From Spirochaetota bacterium (GTDB taxonomy: Bacteria; Spirochaetota; UBA4802; UBA5550), in contig JAFGJK010000065.1 in the NCBI GenBank assembly GCA_016929135.1, positions 1 through 64,000 of the forward strand: DNA of 64,000 nt. The letters run 5' to 3'. Under the pieces are notes generated by a model. The model saw only the letters and a list, made by a program, of their open reading frames with translations. It did not search any database and had not been told where the DNA came from. This document shows positions 8,636 through 18,447 of this stretch, in pieces (within the stretch, counting starts at the first letter, position 1; every line of letters starts with the position of its first letter). A program made the translations under genes and the position numbers.

Positions 8636-9205
8636 ATGGATGACATTACGCTTTTCAGCGATGAAGAGCTTGTGTCGCTCTTTAAAGGAGGAAACGAGCG
8701 GGCATTCGAGGTGCTCTATGACCGGTACTCCGTGCGGCTCAAGAAACTGATCTATCGCAATGTTTCCAATGAAGAGGCCGTACACGATATCCTGCAGGAT
8801 ACCTTCATGAGGGTTCTGCGGCATATCGGCACCTTCGATGTCACCATGAGCTTCACCTCCTGGATATATCAGATCGCGGTCAACTGTTGTAAGAACTATT
8901 ATAACAGGTACTCGAAGGACCGTACGATTATTGAAAAGGAATCATATCGGATCGCGGAGAACGAGCGGTGTCCGGTGTCGCCGGACGATGAGCTCATTCA
9001 GGACGACGACCGCAGATCCTTCAATGAGGCGGTAATGTCCCTGAAGGAAAAATTTCGGGAGGTATTCCTCCTGAGGTACGATCACAACATGAAGTACCAG
9101 GACATATCGAAGACGCTCGGAATATCGGAGCGGACGGCGAAGTGGAGGATGAGGGTCGCCGTGGAGCGCATCGCCATGGACCTGAAAAAAAAGGGCGTTA
9201 TCTGA
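8636..9205 (+). CDS. ECF-type RNA polymerase sigma factor
   Basis: Region 2 FKGGNERAFEVLYDRYSVRLKKLIYRN...DILQDTFMRVLRH...TSWIYQIAVNCCKNYYNR and region 4 REVFLLRYDHNMKYQDISKTLGISERTAKWRM. Confidence 0.92.
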   Translation: MDDITLFSDEELVSLFKGGNERAFEVLYDRYSVRLKKLIYRNVSNEEAVHDILQDTFMRVLRHIGTFDVTMSFTSWIYQIAVNCCKNYYNRYSKDRTIIEKESYRIAENERCPVSPDDELIQDDDRRSFNEAVMSLKEKFREVFLLRYDHNMKYQDISKTLGISERTAKWRMRVAVERIAMDLKKKGVI

Positions 9206-9216
9206 GACGTGTGGGC

Positions 9217-11316
9217 ATGAACGTACGCGATGAAATACTGGGAATCCTGCGGTCCCTTCGTGAGAAGAGACGGTTCCGGGATTTGGACGGAGAAAAGCTG
9301 CAAAGGCTTTTCAACGAGTCGGGGCTTGCCGTACCGGAGCGGATTCTACGGAGAGAGCTCGACCCGGCGGCCCTCCTGGCCGCATGGCAGCGGCGGGAGG
9401 GGAAGCCCCGCAGATTGAGACCGTGGTCTGCCGTACCCTGGATACTGTTACCCGCCGCGGCCGCTGCGGCCCTCGTCGCCGTGGCGCTGATCAGGTTCCT
9501 CTTTTTCGTCCCCGATACCACGGGGAGGGTCCTCTACGCGACGGGCCCGGTACAGGCCATCGGCGGGCACGGCACCAGGACCATGAGCGTGGGGGACACC
9601 CTTCGTGAGGGGGAAACGGTGCATACCGGTGACGGCGGCAAGGCGGACCTTGCCTTCTCGGACAGTATAACCCTGAGGATCGGTGAGCGCTCTGACTTCT
9701 CCACCTCGACGGTGCGCTGGGGCGCCGGCAGCGGCGTCTTCGACGCGATGCTCGCGCGGGGGACCGCCATCGTCTACGCCAAAAAGTGCGATCCCGGCGA
9801 CAGGATAATCATCCGCACCCGCTCTTCCGAGGCGTTGGTGAAGGGAACCCTCTTCTCCATCTCCGCGGCGGAGGACGGGGGGAGCAGCTTCCGGACATTT
9901 GAAGGGGCCATCAGGGTGCGCCACCGCATCGAAGGTTGGACGGCGATGGAGGAGGGGGAAAAGTCCCTGCTCAGGTCGAGCATCCACAGCACCGCAGTCA
10001 CCGTCGAAGAGGGGGAGTACTGTGACGTCGCGGCGATATCACGGACTGGCGGCAGTGACAGAGGCGACGGCGGCCCGCCGGAGCTCGCTCCCCTGACGGC
10101 CCGGAAGATCGTCGGATCCGATGACGAGCTGTCACAGGAGGTCAGGGACTTCATGGGCCACAGCGCGGATCGAGCCGACCTGGTGACCGGCAGGTTCCTT
10201 GTATTCCCCACCGGCGCCGAATTGATCATCGACGGAACGCGGAAAGCGGCGCCGGAACGCATTCTTTTCCTTCAAAGGGGCAGGCACGATGTGACGATCT
10301 ATGCTCCCGGCTATGAAACCCTCCATGAGAATATCGTGGCAGGCCCGGATACGGCATTCGTCTTTGCACTGGTCAGACAGGGGGAGCGTGGGATAAAATC
10401 AGCTGGCAGGGGCGGGGATAGCGTCCTCCAGGAATCCGGAGGCATACGCATCCTGGTCGGCGAGCCCGGAACGGTGAAGGGGACGCTGCACGGCATTGAT
10501 CGGTGGCTGCTTCATCTGAACAGCGCCGTCCACTCCAGGCCGGTCATCGACTCGGGATCACTCTATCTGGCCACCGCCGGGGGAAAACTGATGCGAATCG
10601 ATGCAGCCGATGGTTCCATCATCTGGAACGAGGCGACTGGTTGTATCGATGAAAGGGCGGGGATCTCCGTCCGGCCCGGCGGCGTCTTCGTGATGTCGGG
10701 ATCCGTCCTGTCCCGACGTCACCGAGACACCGGTAACAGGATATGGCAACGGGAAATCGGCGCAACCGCCACGGCCGCCCCCGTGTTTTTCCGGGGGACG
10801 GTCTACGTGCCGTCGTCGGCCTCGCTGGTCAGCATAGACGAAACGTCGGGAGCCCGGACCGGCACAAGGGTTTTTAACGCGGCCATCACCTCCCTGGAAG
10901 CCGACGGCGGCCGTCTGCGCCTGGGAACCGCCGGAGGCGGGGTCTACACAATCGACGCCGCGACCGGTGACACGACCTCCTCGTTTGAGGCCGGTGATGC
11001 AGTCGCCTCCATCGTGCCGGAGGGATCATCGTTCATGGTGCTGACCCGCCGCGGGATGCTGATAAAATACGGAGATGGTGCGGCGGAACCCCTGTGGCGG
11101 GTTCAGACGCCCCTGGACGGCACGGCAGGGATAACAAGGGACGGCCGCTTTCTCTCCCTACGCGACGGTGGCAACGCCTGCCTGTACGATACCTCCCGGG
11201 GTGTCCTTCTCTGGAGGGTGGTATTACCCCGCGGGAACGCGGGGCGTTTAACCCTCCGCGGCAACCGACTGTCATTCACGGACACGGAAGGGAACGTGAT
11301 GACCGAGATGTTCTGA
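9217..11316 (+). CDS. membrane-anchored FecR-domain / PEGA-domain / PQQ-like beta-propeller protein
   Basis: TM (WILLPAAAAAALVAVALIRFLFF), FecR-like SDSITLRIGERSDFSTS.., PEGA-like GAELIIDGTRKAAPERILFLQRGRHDVTIYAPGYE, repeated beta-propeller blades GGKLMRIDAADGSIIWNE. ATG at 9217 preferred. Confidence 0.78.
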   Translation: MNVRDEILGILRSLREKRRFRDLDGEKLQRLFNESGLAVPERILRRELDPAALLAAWQRREGKPRRLRPWSAVPWILLPAAAAAALVAVALIRFLFFVPDTTGRVLYATGPVQAIGGHGTRTMSVGDTLREGETVHTGDGGKADLAFSDSITLRIGERSDFSTSTVRWGAGSGVFDAMLARGTAIVYAKKCDPGDRIIIRTRSSEALVKGTLFSISAAEDGGSSFRTFEGAIRVRHRIEGWTAMEEGEKSLLRSSIHSTAVTVEEGEYCDVAAISRTGGSDRGDGGPPELAPLTARKIVGSDDELSQEVRDFMGHSADRADLVTGRFLVFPTGAELIIDGTRKAAPERILFLQRGRHDVTIYAPGYETLHENIVAGPDTAFVFALVRQGERGIKSAGRGGDSVLQESGGIRILVGEPGTVKGTLHGIDRWLLHLNSAVHSRPVIDSGSLYLATAGGKLMRIDAADGSIIWNEATGCIDERAGISVRPGGVFVMSGSVLSRRHRDTGNRIWQREIGATATAAPVFFRGTVYVPSSASLVSIDETSGARTGTRVFNAAITSLEADGGRLRLGTAGGGVYTIDAATGDTTSSFEAGDAVASIVPEGSSFMVLTRRGMLIKYGDGAAEPLWRVQTPLDGTAGITRDGRFLSLRDGGNACLYDTSRGVLLWRVVLPRGNAGRLTLRGNRLSFTDTEGNVMTEMF

Positions 11317-11417
11317 GGGCGACCACCCGCCGTCCCGGTCTATTAATCCACCGCACAATAAAATCCCCCCGATACCGTAAAAAATGCTTGAAAACTGGGG
11401 CTTTTCTTTTAGGCTTC

Positions 11418-11984
11418 ATGAACGCAAGTTTCTATGGTCTGGATGGCGCGATGATGGAAATAAATGGCACCGGCAAAGAGCGGAACAGCCTGAAGCAGGA
11501 ATTGATCAGGAATGCCGTAAACGATGAAGACATCCTCACCGATGTGAATATAATACAGTTGGTGAGCTTCATGCTCGAGGATGGCGAATACGGGGTCGAT
11601 ATCCTCGCGGTGCACGAGATCCTCAGGTACCCCGAGATCACGAGGTTGCCCAATACGCCGGACTACATCAAGGGCGTGATCAATCTCAGGGGGAACGTCA
11701 TCCCCGTTGTGGATGTACGTATACAGTTCGGGATGCCCAGCGGGGAGATAACCGATCTCACCAGGATCATCGTGATCGAAACCAACGAGAAGCTGGTGGG
11801 TCTGCTGGTCGACAGTGTCTATCAGGTGGTCCGCCTCCCGAATTCGCACATTGATCCCCCTTCTGAAATGATCGAGGGAATATCGCAGGAATACATAAAC
11901 GGTATCGGGCGGTTGAAGGACAGGCTGATCGTGATACTGAACCTGTCGAATATTCTTTTTTTGCATCAGGATGACGATCAGTGA
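11418..11984 (+). CDS. cheW: chemotaxis coupling protein CheW
   Basis: QLVSFMLEDGEYGVDILAVHEILRYPEITRLPNTPDYIKGVINLRGNVIPVVDVR. Confidence 0.94.
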   Translation: MNASFYGLDGAMMEINGTGKERNSLKQELIRNAVNDEDILTDVNIIQLVSFMLEDGEYGVDILAVHEILRYPEITRLPNTPDYIKGVINLRGNVIPVVDVRIQFGMPSGEITDLTRIIVIETNEKLVGLLVDSVYQVVRLPNSHIDPPSEMIEGISQEYINGIGRLKDRLIVILNLSNILFLHQDDDQ

Positions 11985-12026
11985 TCCGGTCACGGCTCGA
12001 AGAAGAGCTAACCTTTTAGCGCGGAG

Positions 12027-15000
12027 ATGATTATGACCTTTACTCTGGGTGAGTATCAGGATATTTTTCTCGAGGAAGCGGACGAGCAGCTGCAGGAATT
12101 GAACCAGAACCTGCTGGAGCTCGAGAAGGACAGGAGCAACCTCGACATAATAAACAATATATTCCGAGCCGCTCACTCGCTGAAGAGCTCGGCTGCCTTC
12201 GTCGGGCTGAACGATCTGAGCGACCTGGCCCACAAGATGGAAAACCTGCTCCAGGGGATACGCGACCGTACGCTGGATGTCTCCGATGAGATAATCGAGA
12301 TAATATTCAAGTGCTTCGACGAGATAAGCTCCGTGATCGAGACGGTGGCTTCCGGGGAAAAGCCCACGCAGGACCTGAACTGGCTTATCCAGGATATCCA
12401 GGCGATCAGCGACAAATCATCGGCTGCATCGGGGGGCAAGGAGAGGAGGGGGAAGACCGCCGCCGTGGAACACGGGGTGCCGAAGACGGTGCTGGAGCCA
12501 CAGGACAGGAAGAGAATCCGCGACGCTCTTGATGCGGGGCAGAGTTGCACCGAGGTTATCCTCTTCATCGATGAATCGGCACAGATGAAGTGGATCAAGG
12601 CGCAACTGATTCTGAGCAACATCGCCAGGATAGGGACCATCGTGAAGACCATACCGTCGGCCGACATGCTGAGCGATGATGACATGAACAATGTCTTCAA
12701 GATAATTCTTCTCACGGATAACACGGTGGACGATATCCGCAAGGCCTGCGATGTCGATCAGGTATACAGGATAGACGTCCGTACCATCGGCATGACGAAA
12801 AAGGAAGACAAGCTGGTCCTCACCTTCGGTGAGCCCGAGGTCTTCATTGTCGAGGAGAGAAGGACGGCGGCACCCCCGGAGCTGCCGCAGGAGCTGCCGG
12901 CGGCCGAGGAGGCAGCGGAGCCGAAGGAAGAGGCGATCGAGGCGGTCTTCGAATCCGAAGAGGACGACGAGGAGGAGGAGAAGGTGGAGGTCGACAAGTT
13001 CATATCCCACAGGGGTACCGACAGGACCGAGCAGGACAAGAAGAAGCTCGCGGCGCTCAAGTCGGTCAAGGTGTCCATCGACAAGCTCGACCTCCTGTTG
13101 AACAACGTGGGAGAGCTGGTCATCGCGAATTCCGGTTTCTACAAGCTCTACGACGAGATGCGGAAGATCAACATCGACAAAACCGTCATCAACGAGTTCA
13201 AGAACAGAATGGAGCAGATGTCCCGCATTGCCAAGGACCTGCAGACAGGCATCATGAAGACAAGGATGGTCCAGATCGGACAGGTCTTCTCCAGGTTCAA
13301 CAGGCTCGTGCGCGATCTCTCGAAGGAATTCGGCAAGAGGGTGGAGCTTGTGGTCAGGGGAGAGGAGACCGAGCTGGACAAGAAGGTGATCGACTCCATC
13401 GGCGAGCCGCTGATGCACCTCATACGGAACGCCATCGATCACGGCATCGAGCCGCCGCCCGACAGGAAGAGGCTCGGGAAGTCTGACATCGCCAAGGTCA
13501 CGCTGAACGCCTACCAGGGGGGGAACCAGATCATCGTCGAGGTGAGCGATGACGGCCGCGGGCTGAACACCGAGATGATAAAAAGGAAGGCCCTGGAGAG
13601 GGGCTACATCACCACCGACATGATGTCCTCCATGGATACCGCGGACCTGTACAACATCATCTTCACGCCCGGGTTCTCCACCGCGGACAAGATCACGGAT
13701 ATCTCCGGCCGCGGGGTGGGGATGAATGTGGTGAAGGAGACCGTGAGCGAGCTCAACGGGAGCGTGAACATCGAGACAGAGGCCGGTATGGGTACGAGGT
13801 TCGTCCTCTCCTTCCCGCTGACACTGGCGATCATCCCCGCCATCATGACCAAGGTGAGCAAGGAGATGTACGCGGTTCCGCTCTCGGATGTCATCGAGAC
13901 CATCAAGATATCGCAGAATGACATCACCACCATCGAGGGGCACGAGGTGATCAACCTCAGGGGCGAGATCCTCTCGCTGCTCAGGCTGACGAATTTCGTC
14001 GGCATCCAGAGCGATCACGATATCTACAAGAAGATTCCCGTGGTGGTGGTGGGCTTCGGGAACAGGAAGATCGGTCTTATCGTTGATTACCTCGAGGGGA
14101 AGCAGGAGATCGTCATCAAGTCTCTAGAGCAGAACTACCGGACGGTGGAGGGCCTTGCCGGCGCGTCCATTCTGGGCGACGGCAGCATCTGCCTCATCCT
14201 TGACGTCTCCTCCATGATCAACAAGGTGATCATGGATCAGGACAAGCTCACCCGTTTCGACAGGGCGAAGATCGCCGAGGTGGGGGAATCGAAATACGAA
14301 AAGGTTGACGAGGCCGGCGCGAAGCCGAAGGAGACAAAGGTCCCTGATAAAAAGGAGGACCTGCTGAAGGTCGGAGACGCCATTGATCTGGAGGCGAGGA
14401 GCGGACGTACCGAAAGCGCCGGGACGGCAGTGAAGGAGAAACCCCTGCAGGCCAGGACCGAGGTGCGGCCCGCGGCAAAGGCTGATGCACCGGCGACTCC
14501 CCGTGTGCAGGCCGAGCCGGCGCCGGCGGTTTCGGCCACGAAGGCTGCAGTGTCGGAAGCGCGCCGCAGTGACGTTGAGATAAAAAAACAGGTCCGCGAA
14601 GCCCTGGATGACTTCAGGAGCGAGCTGAGGGATACGGTGAAGAGCACAATCTACAGCGGCGGCCCGTCGGATCATATGATCTCCTCCCTGGAGATAAAGA
14701 AGGAAGACTTGAGCGAGTTCCAGGTGGTGGCGAACATCGGTGCAACGAACGCTGCGGAATCGCTCTCGAAGATCCTTGACAAGCGCATCGATCTCTCCAT
14801 CCCGGATGTCACCGTGCAGCCCGTAGAGCAGATACCGAAATACCTGGGTGCCATAGAGAGCGTGTACATGGGCGTGATGATGCCGGTGGTGGGAGATATA
14901 CGCGGAACGCTCCTCCTGATACTGAACGAGGACATCGGCTTTGAGCTGGTGGATACGCTGTTCGGGACGAAAACCAGAGAGATGCGCGACCTCACCGAGG

Positions 15001-15302
15001 ACGGGGAGTCCGCGCTCAAGGAGATCACCAACATCGTTGGATCTTCGGTGATAAACGTGATCGCCGAAAAGGCGAATACCGTGATCAAACCGGGTCTCCC
15101 CACGATCGTCCATGATTACATGCAGTCCATCATCGACTCGATTCTGGTGATGCACAACATGGTGAATGATTATGCGGTGGTGATGGATACGACCTTCTAT
15201 TTCGAGGGTGACCAGATAATTGGCCACCTCCTCTATCTGCCGGAGGCCGAATCGCTGAAAATCATTATCGATAAACTGAGGGTGAATGCCGGAGCAGATT
15301 AA
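12027..15302 (+). CDS. cheA: chemotaxis histidine kinase CheA with C-terminal CheC/CheX-like phosphatase domain
   Basis: Hpt (NNIFRAAHSLKSSAAFVGL), dimerisation, HATPase (MHLIRNAIDHGIE, ISGRGVGMNVV), CheW-like domain, then SEFQVVANIGATNAAESLSKILDKRIDLSIPDV and SALKEITNIVGSSVINVIAEKANTVIKPGLP (CheC-family half-motifs). Confidence 0.93.
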   Translation: MIMTFTLGEYQDIFLEEADEQLQELNQNLLELEKDRSNLDIINNIFRAAHSLKSSAAFVGLNDLSDLAHKMENLLQGIRDRTLDVSDEIIEIIFKCFDEISSVIETVASGEKPTQDLNWLIQDIQAISDKSSAASGGKERRGKTAAVEHGVPKTVLEPQDRKRIRDALDAGQSCTEVILFIDESAQMKWIKAQLILSNIARIGTIVKTIPSADMLSDDDMNNVFKIILLTDNTVDDIRKACDVDQVYRIDVRTIGMTKKEDKLVLTFGEPEVFIVEERRTAAPPELPQELPAAEEAAEPKEEAIEAVFESEEDDEEEEKVEVDKFISHRGTDRTEQDKKKLAALKSVKVSIDKLDLLLNNVGELVIANSGFYKLYDEMRKINIDKTVINEFKNRMEQMSRIAKDLQTGIMKTRMVQIGQVFSRFNRLVRDLSKEFGKRVELVVRGEETELDKKVIDSIGEPLMHLIRNAIDHGIEPPPDRKRLGKSDIAKVTLNAYQGGNQIIVEVSDDGRGLNTEMIKRKALERGYITTDMMSSMDTADLYNIIFTPGFSTADKITDISGRGVGMNVVKETVSELNGSVNIETEAGMGTRFVLSFPLTLAIIPAIMTKVSKEMYAVPLSDVIETIKISQNDITTIEGHEVINLRGEILSLLRLTNFVGIQSDHDIYKKIPVVVVGFGNRKIGLIVDYLEGKQEIVIKSLEQNYRTVEGLAGASILGDGSICLILDVSSMINKVIMDQDKLTRFDRAKIAEVGESKYEKVDEAGAKPKETKVPDKKEDLLKVGDAIDLEARSGRTESAGTAVKEKPLQARTEVRPAAKADAPATPRVQAEPAPAVSATKAAVSEARRSDVEIKKQVREALDDFRSELRDTVKSTIYSGGPSDHMISSLEIKKEDLSEFQVVANIGATNAAESLSKILDKRIDLSIPDVTVQPVEQIPKYLGAIESVYMGVMMPVVGDIRGTLLLILNEDIGFELVDTLFGTKTREMRDLTEDGESALKEITNIVGSSVINVIAEKANTVIKPGLPTIVHDYMQSIIDSILVMHNMVNDYAVVMDTTFYFEGDQIIGHLLYLPEAESLKIIIDKLRVNAGAD

Positions 15303-16341
15303 AGTACTCGTGGTCGACGATTCGTCACTGGTACGGAAAATCACAACAGATATTCTGGAACGCGACCCCGAGATAAAAGTTGTTGGTACGGCGAATAACG
15401 GCAAATCGGCCATTTTTAAGAACAGCAAGCTCGATCCGGACGTGATCACCATGGATATCGAGATGCCGATACTCGATGGCCTGGCTGCACTCAAATACAT
15501 CGTCGAAACGAATCCGAAACCCGTAGTCATGATGAGCGTGCTCACCCAGCACGGGGCAGAGGCCACCTTCAGGGCACTTGAGTACGGCGCGGTCGATTTT
15601 ATTCCCAAACCATCCTCGATGCTGTCGATCTCGGTCGATGAAATCGCCGAGCTCCTGATCTCCAAGGTTAAGTCTGCGTACAAGTCGCGCGTCAGAGCCG
15701 CAAAGAAGATCGTTCAGGCGGTGAAGCGGCCTGCGGAACAGGAAGAGGCAGTAACCTTCACAAGGGACGCCACCAGCCAGAAGACAGTGGGCATCGGCAC
15801 CTCCACCGGCGGCCCCTCGGCGCTGATCCAGGTGTTCAAGAGCCTGCCGGAGCATTTCCCGTCGCCGGTGCTGGTGGTCCAGCATATGCCCGAGGGATTC
15901 ACGAAGGCATTTTCGGAAAGGCTCGATTCCGTGTCGCGTCTCAGGGTGAAGGAGGCGGAGGACGGCGACGTCGTGGAGCCGGGATGCGGCTACGTCGCAC
16001 CGGGACATTCGCACATGGAGATGGAGGTCGTGTACGGCAAGCCGAGGATCCATGTCTACAGCGGTGAGAAGGTATCGGGGCACCGCCCTTCGATCGACGT
16101 GCTTTTCAATTCGATGGCCGAGCACAGCGGCAAGGAGACGGTCGCGGTGATAATGACCGGCATGGGCAAGGACGGGGCCGAAGGAATACTGAACATAAAG
16201 AACAAGGGGGGAGCGACCATCGCACAGGACGAAGAGACATCCGTGGTGTACGGCATGAACAAGGTCGCGGTGCAGAAGGGAGCAATAAATATTGAGGTTC
16301 CATTGCATGAAATTGCAAAAAAAATAGTTGAATATATATAA
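15286..16341 (+). CDS. cheB: protein-glutamate methylesterase CheB
   Basis: Receiver domain KVLVVDDSSLVRK...DVITMDIEMPILDGLAALK; methylesterase GIGTSTGGPSAL, VVQHMPEGFTKAF, MTGMGKDGAEG. Overlaps cheA by 17 bp. Confidence 0.95.
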   Translation: MPEQIKVLVVDDSSLVRKITTDILERDPEIKVVGTANNGKSAIFKNSKLDPDVITMDIEMPILDGLAALKYIVETNPKPVVMMSVLTQHGAEATFRALEYGAVDFIPKPSSMLSISVDEIAELLISKVKSAYKSRVRAAKKIVQAVKRPAEQEEAVTFTRDATSQKTVGIGTSTGGPSALIQVFKSLPEHFPSPVLVVQHMPEGFTKAFSERLDSVSRLRVKEAEDGDVVEPGCGYVAPGHSHMEMEVVYGKPRIHVYSGEKVSGHRPSIDVLFNSMAEHSGKETVAVIMTGMGKDGAEGILNIKNKGGATIAQDEETSVVYGMNKVAVQKGAINIEVPLHEIAKKIVEYI

Positions 16342-16507
16342 GATTATGATAAAATGTGGCATCTTTTACTGTAGACGGTCGTGCGGGAATATGGTAACCG
16401 TAACAGGAATGAGGGGATCGAAAACGGTAGGAGGGCATGCTGGTCGGCTTTCGTGTGATGCAAACGGCGGGATTCGTATAATTATTGAATAACAATGGAG
16501 TATATCA

Positions 16508-16867
16508 ATGGCTACCGTTCTGATAGTTGACGATGCAAAATTCATGAGGACTCTGGTGAAAGATGCCCTGGTGCCGGCCGGACACGAGATTGTTGGAGAA
16601 GCGGAAAACGGCAACGAAGCGGTGGAATTGTACAAAAAGCTGAGGCCTCAACTGGTAACCATGGATATCACAATGAGGGAGAAGGACGGCATCGAGGCCG
16701 CCGAGGAGATTCTGTCCATCGATCCATCGGCACGTATTATAATGGTGACCGCCCTGGGGCAGGAAAACCTTTTGACCAAGGCCATCAAACTGGGAGTGAG
16801 AGATTTCGTTGTAAAGCCCTTCCCGCCCGAAAGGCTCCAGAAAGCGGCAGAAAAAGCGCTGGCGTAA
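16508..16867 (+). CDS. cheY: chemotaxis response regulator CheY
   Basis: MATVLIVDDAKFMRTLVKDALVPAGHEIVGEAENGNEAVELYKKLRPQLVTMDITMREKDG..VTALGQ..FVVKPF. Confidence 0.92.
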   Translation: MATVLIVDDAKFMRTLVKDALVPAGHEIVGEAENGNEAVELYKKLRPQLVTMDITMREKDGIEAAEEILSIDPSARIIMVTALGQENLLTKAIKLGVRDFVVKPFPPERLQKAAEKALA

Positions 16868-16969
16868 ACACTACTACAATAATTTCGTCGACAGCGTGCA
16901 TCCCCTCGCGTACCGGTGAGGGGAATTTTATATTTTACGCGGAGCGCGGCACCAGAAGAGATATATGCC

Positions 16970-17740
16970 ATGAACGAAGAACCTCGAGAAAACGGCGTCT
17001 CCCAGGACGAATCCTGCATACTGCATATCGATAACTTTGACGGGCCCTTGAGTCTCCTGTGGGAGCTGATCAAGAAGTCGAAGATCGACATCACCGAGGT
17101 ATCGCTCTCGGTGATCACCGAGCAGTACCTGGGATACATGAAGCTGATGGAGAAGCTGAACGTGCGGATAGCCAGCGAGTTCATCAGCATGGCCTCGGAC
17201 CTCCTTTTTTACAAAAGCCGTGCGCTCCTCCCCGCCGGAAAGCTCGAGGACGAGTACTTCGTTCCCCCGCTCCCCCCGGAGCTCATACAGAAGCTTCTGG
17301 AGTACAAAAAATACCAGAAGTCCTCGGAGGAGATGCTGGAACAGTTCAACCGGCAGTCTAACCATTTCATGCGGACGAACAGGGAGGAGATCGGGACCGA
17401 GCCGGATGATTACATCAACGTCACGCTCTTCGATCTGCTGAAGGCCTTCGCGGAGGTCATGGAATCCCGCATTGAGGTGGAACAGCAGGAAATAATATTT
17501 GACGAGATTCTGGTGAGCGACAGGATAGCGTTTATTGCGGAATTGATGAAGGACAAGGAGTTCATACTCTTTTCGGACCTCTTCGGGTTCAGGGTTACCA
17601 GACCGGAGATCGTGGCCTCCTTCCTCGCGATTTTGGAGATGGCGAAATCGAAGATCCTTCGGATCATGCAGCACAAGGTGTTCGGCACCATCAGGATCGG
17701 CAGGCTGGACAACGGGATTCCGGCGCCGCAGACCGAGTAG
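16970..17740 (+). CDS. scpA: segregation and condensation protein A
   Basis: LHIDNFDGPLSLLWELIKKSKIDITEVSLSVITEQYLGYM...EFISMASDLLFYKSRALLP; followed by scpB. Confidence 0.93.
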   Translation: MNEEPRENGVSQDESCILHIDNFDGPLSLLWELIKKSKIDITEVSLSVITEQYLGYMKLMEKLNVRIASEFISMASDLLFYKSRALLPAGKLEDEYFVPPLPPELIQKLLEYKKYQKSSEEMLEQFNRQSNHFMRTNREEIGTEPDDYINVTLFDLLKAFAEVMESRIEVEQQEIIFDEILVSDRIAFIAELMKDKEFILFSDLFGFRVTRPEIVASFLAILEMAKSKILRIMQHKVFGTIRIGRLDNGIPAPQTE

Positions 17741-17777
17741 CTATACGAGGCAGCCAGTTGATACGGAGCGATGATTG

Positions 17778-18443
17778 ATGGGAAAAAAAAATAACGGCAT
17801 CACCGGAACGGATCCGGTCACCGATCGGGAGCTCCCCGTCGGCGGCGAGGCCGCGGAGGGAGAGGATGCGGCCCGAAACGATGATTCAGACCTCTCATCG
17901 GCGGAGCGCGAGGAGCTCTACTTCCGGGGACTGTTCGAGGCCGTTCTCTTCCTGAGCAACGAACCTGTGCCGCTCTCCTATTTCGTCAAGGAGTTCGGCA
18001 TGGATCCCACGCAGGCGAGAATCGTGCTCGATTCGCTGGTCGACGAGTACGAGGAGCGGAACGGCGGGATCAGACTCACCGAGATATCGAACGGATTTCA
18101 GTTCATCACCGATGCCAGGTACGCCGAACAGATACGGAGGGCCCTGGGATTGAAGCGTCAGGAGAGGTTGACGAAGGGGATGCTGGAGACCCTGGCCATC
18201 ATCGCCTACAAGCAGCCCATCGTGATGGCGGACATCGACGAGCTGCGTGGGGTGTCCTCGCGCATGGTGGTGGCCAATCTCATGAAACGGAATCTCATCA
18301 AGCCGGTGGGGAGGATGGACCTCCCGGGGCGGCCCCTCTCGTACGGAACCACCAGGGAATTCCTCCAGTACTTCGGTCTGAACAAGCTTTCCGACCTCCC
18401 GAAGCTTTCGGAGATCAAGGAGCTTTCATTCGACCAGGAATAA
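17778..18443 (+). CDS. scpB: segregation and condensation protein B
   Basis: ELYFRGLFEAVLFLSNEPVPLSYF...TKGMLETLAIIAYKQPIVMADIDELRGVSSRMVVANLMKRNLIKPVGRMDLPGRPLSYGTTREFLQYFGL. Confidence 0.95.
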   Translation: MGKKNNGITGTDPVTDRELPVGGEAAEGEDAARNDDSDLSSAEREELYFRGLFEAVLFLSNEPVPLSYFVKEFGMDPTQARIVLDSLVDEYEERNGGIRLTEISNGFQFITDARYAEQIRRALGLKRQERLTKGMLETLAIIAYKQPIVMADIDELRGVSSRMVVANLMKRNLIKPVGRMDLPGRPLSYGTTREFLQYFGLNKLSDLPKLSEIKELSFDQE

Positions 18444-18447
18444 GACA

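Noticed and set aside
12417-15683. Long minus-strand ORFs (533 and 519 aa) opposite cheA/cheB
   Set aside because: Shadow frames of strongly conserved chemotaxis genes; compositionally biased.
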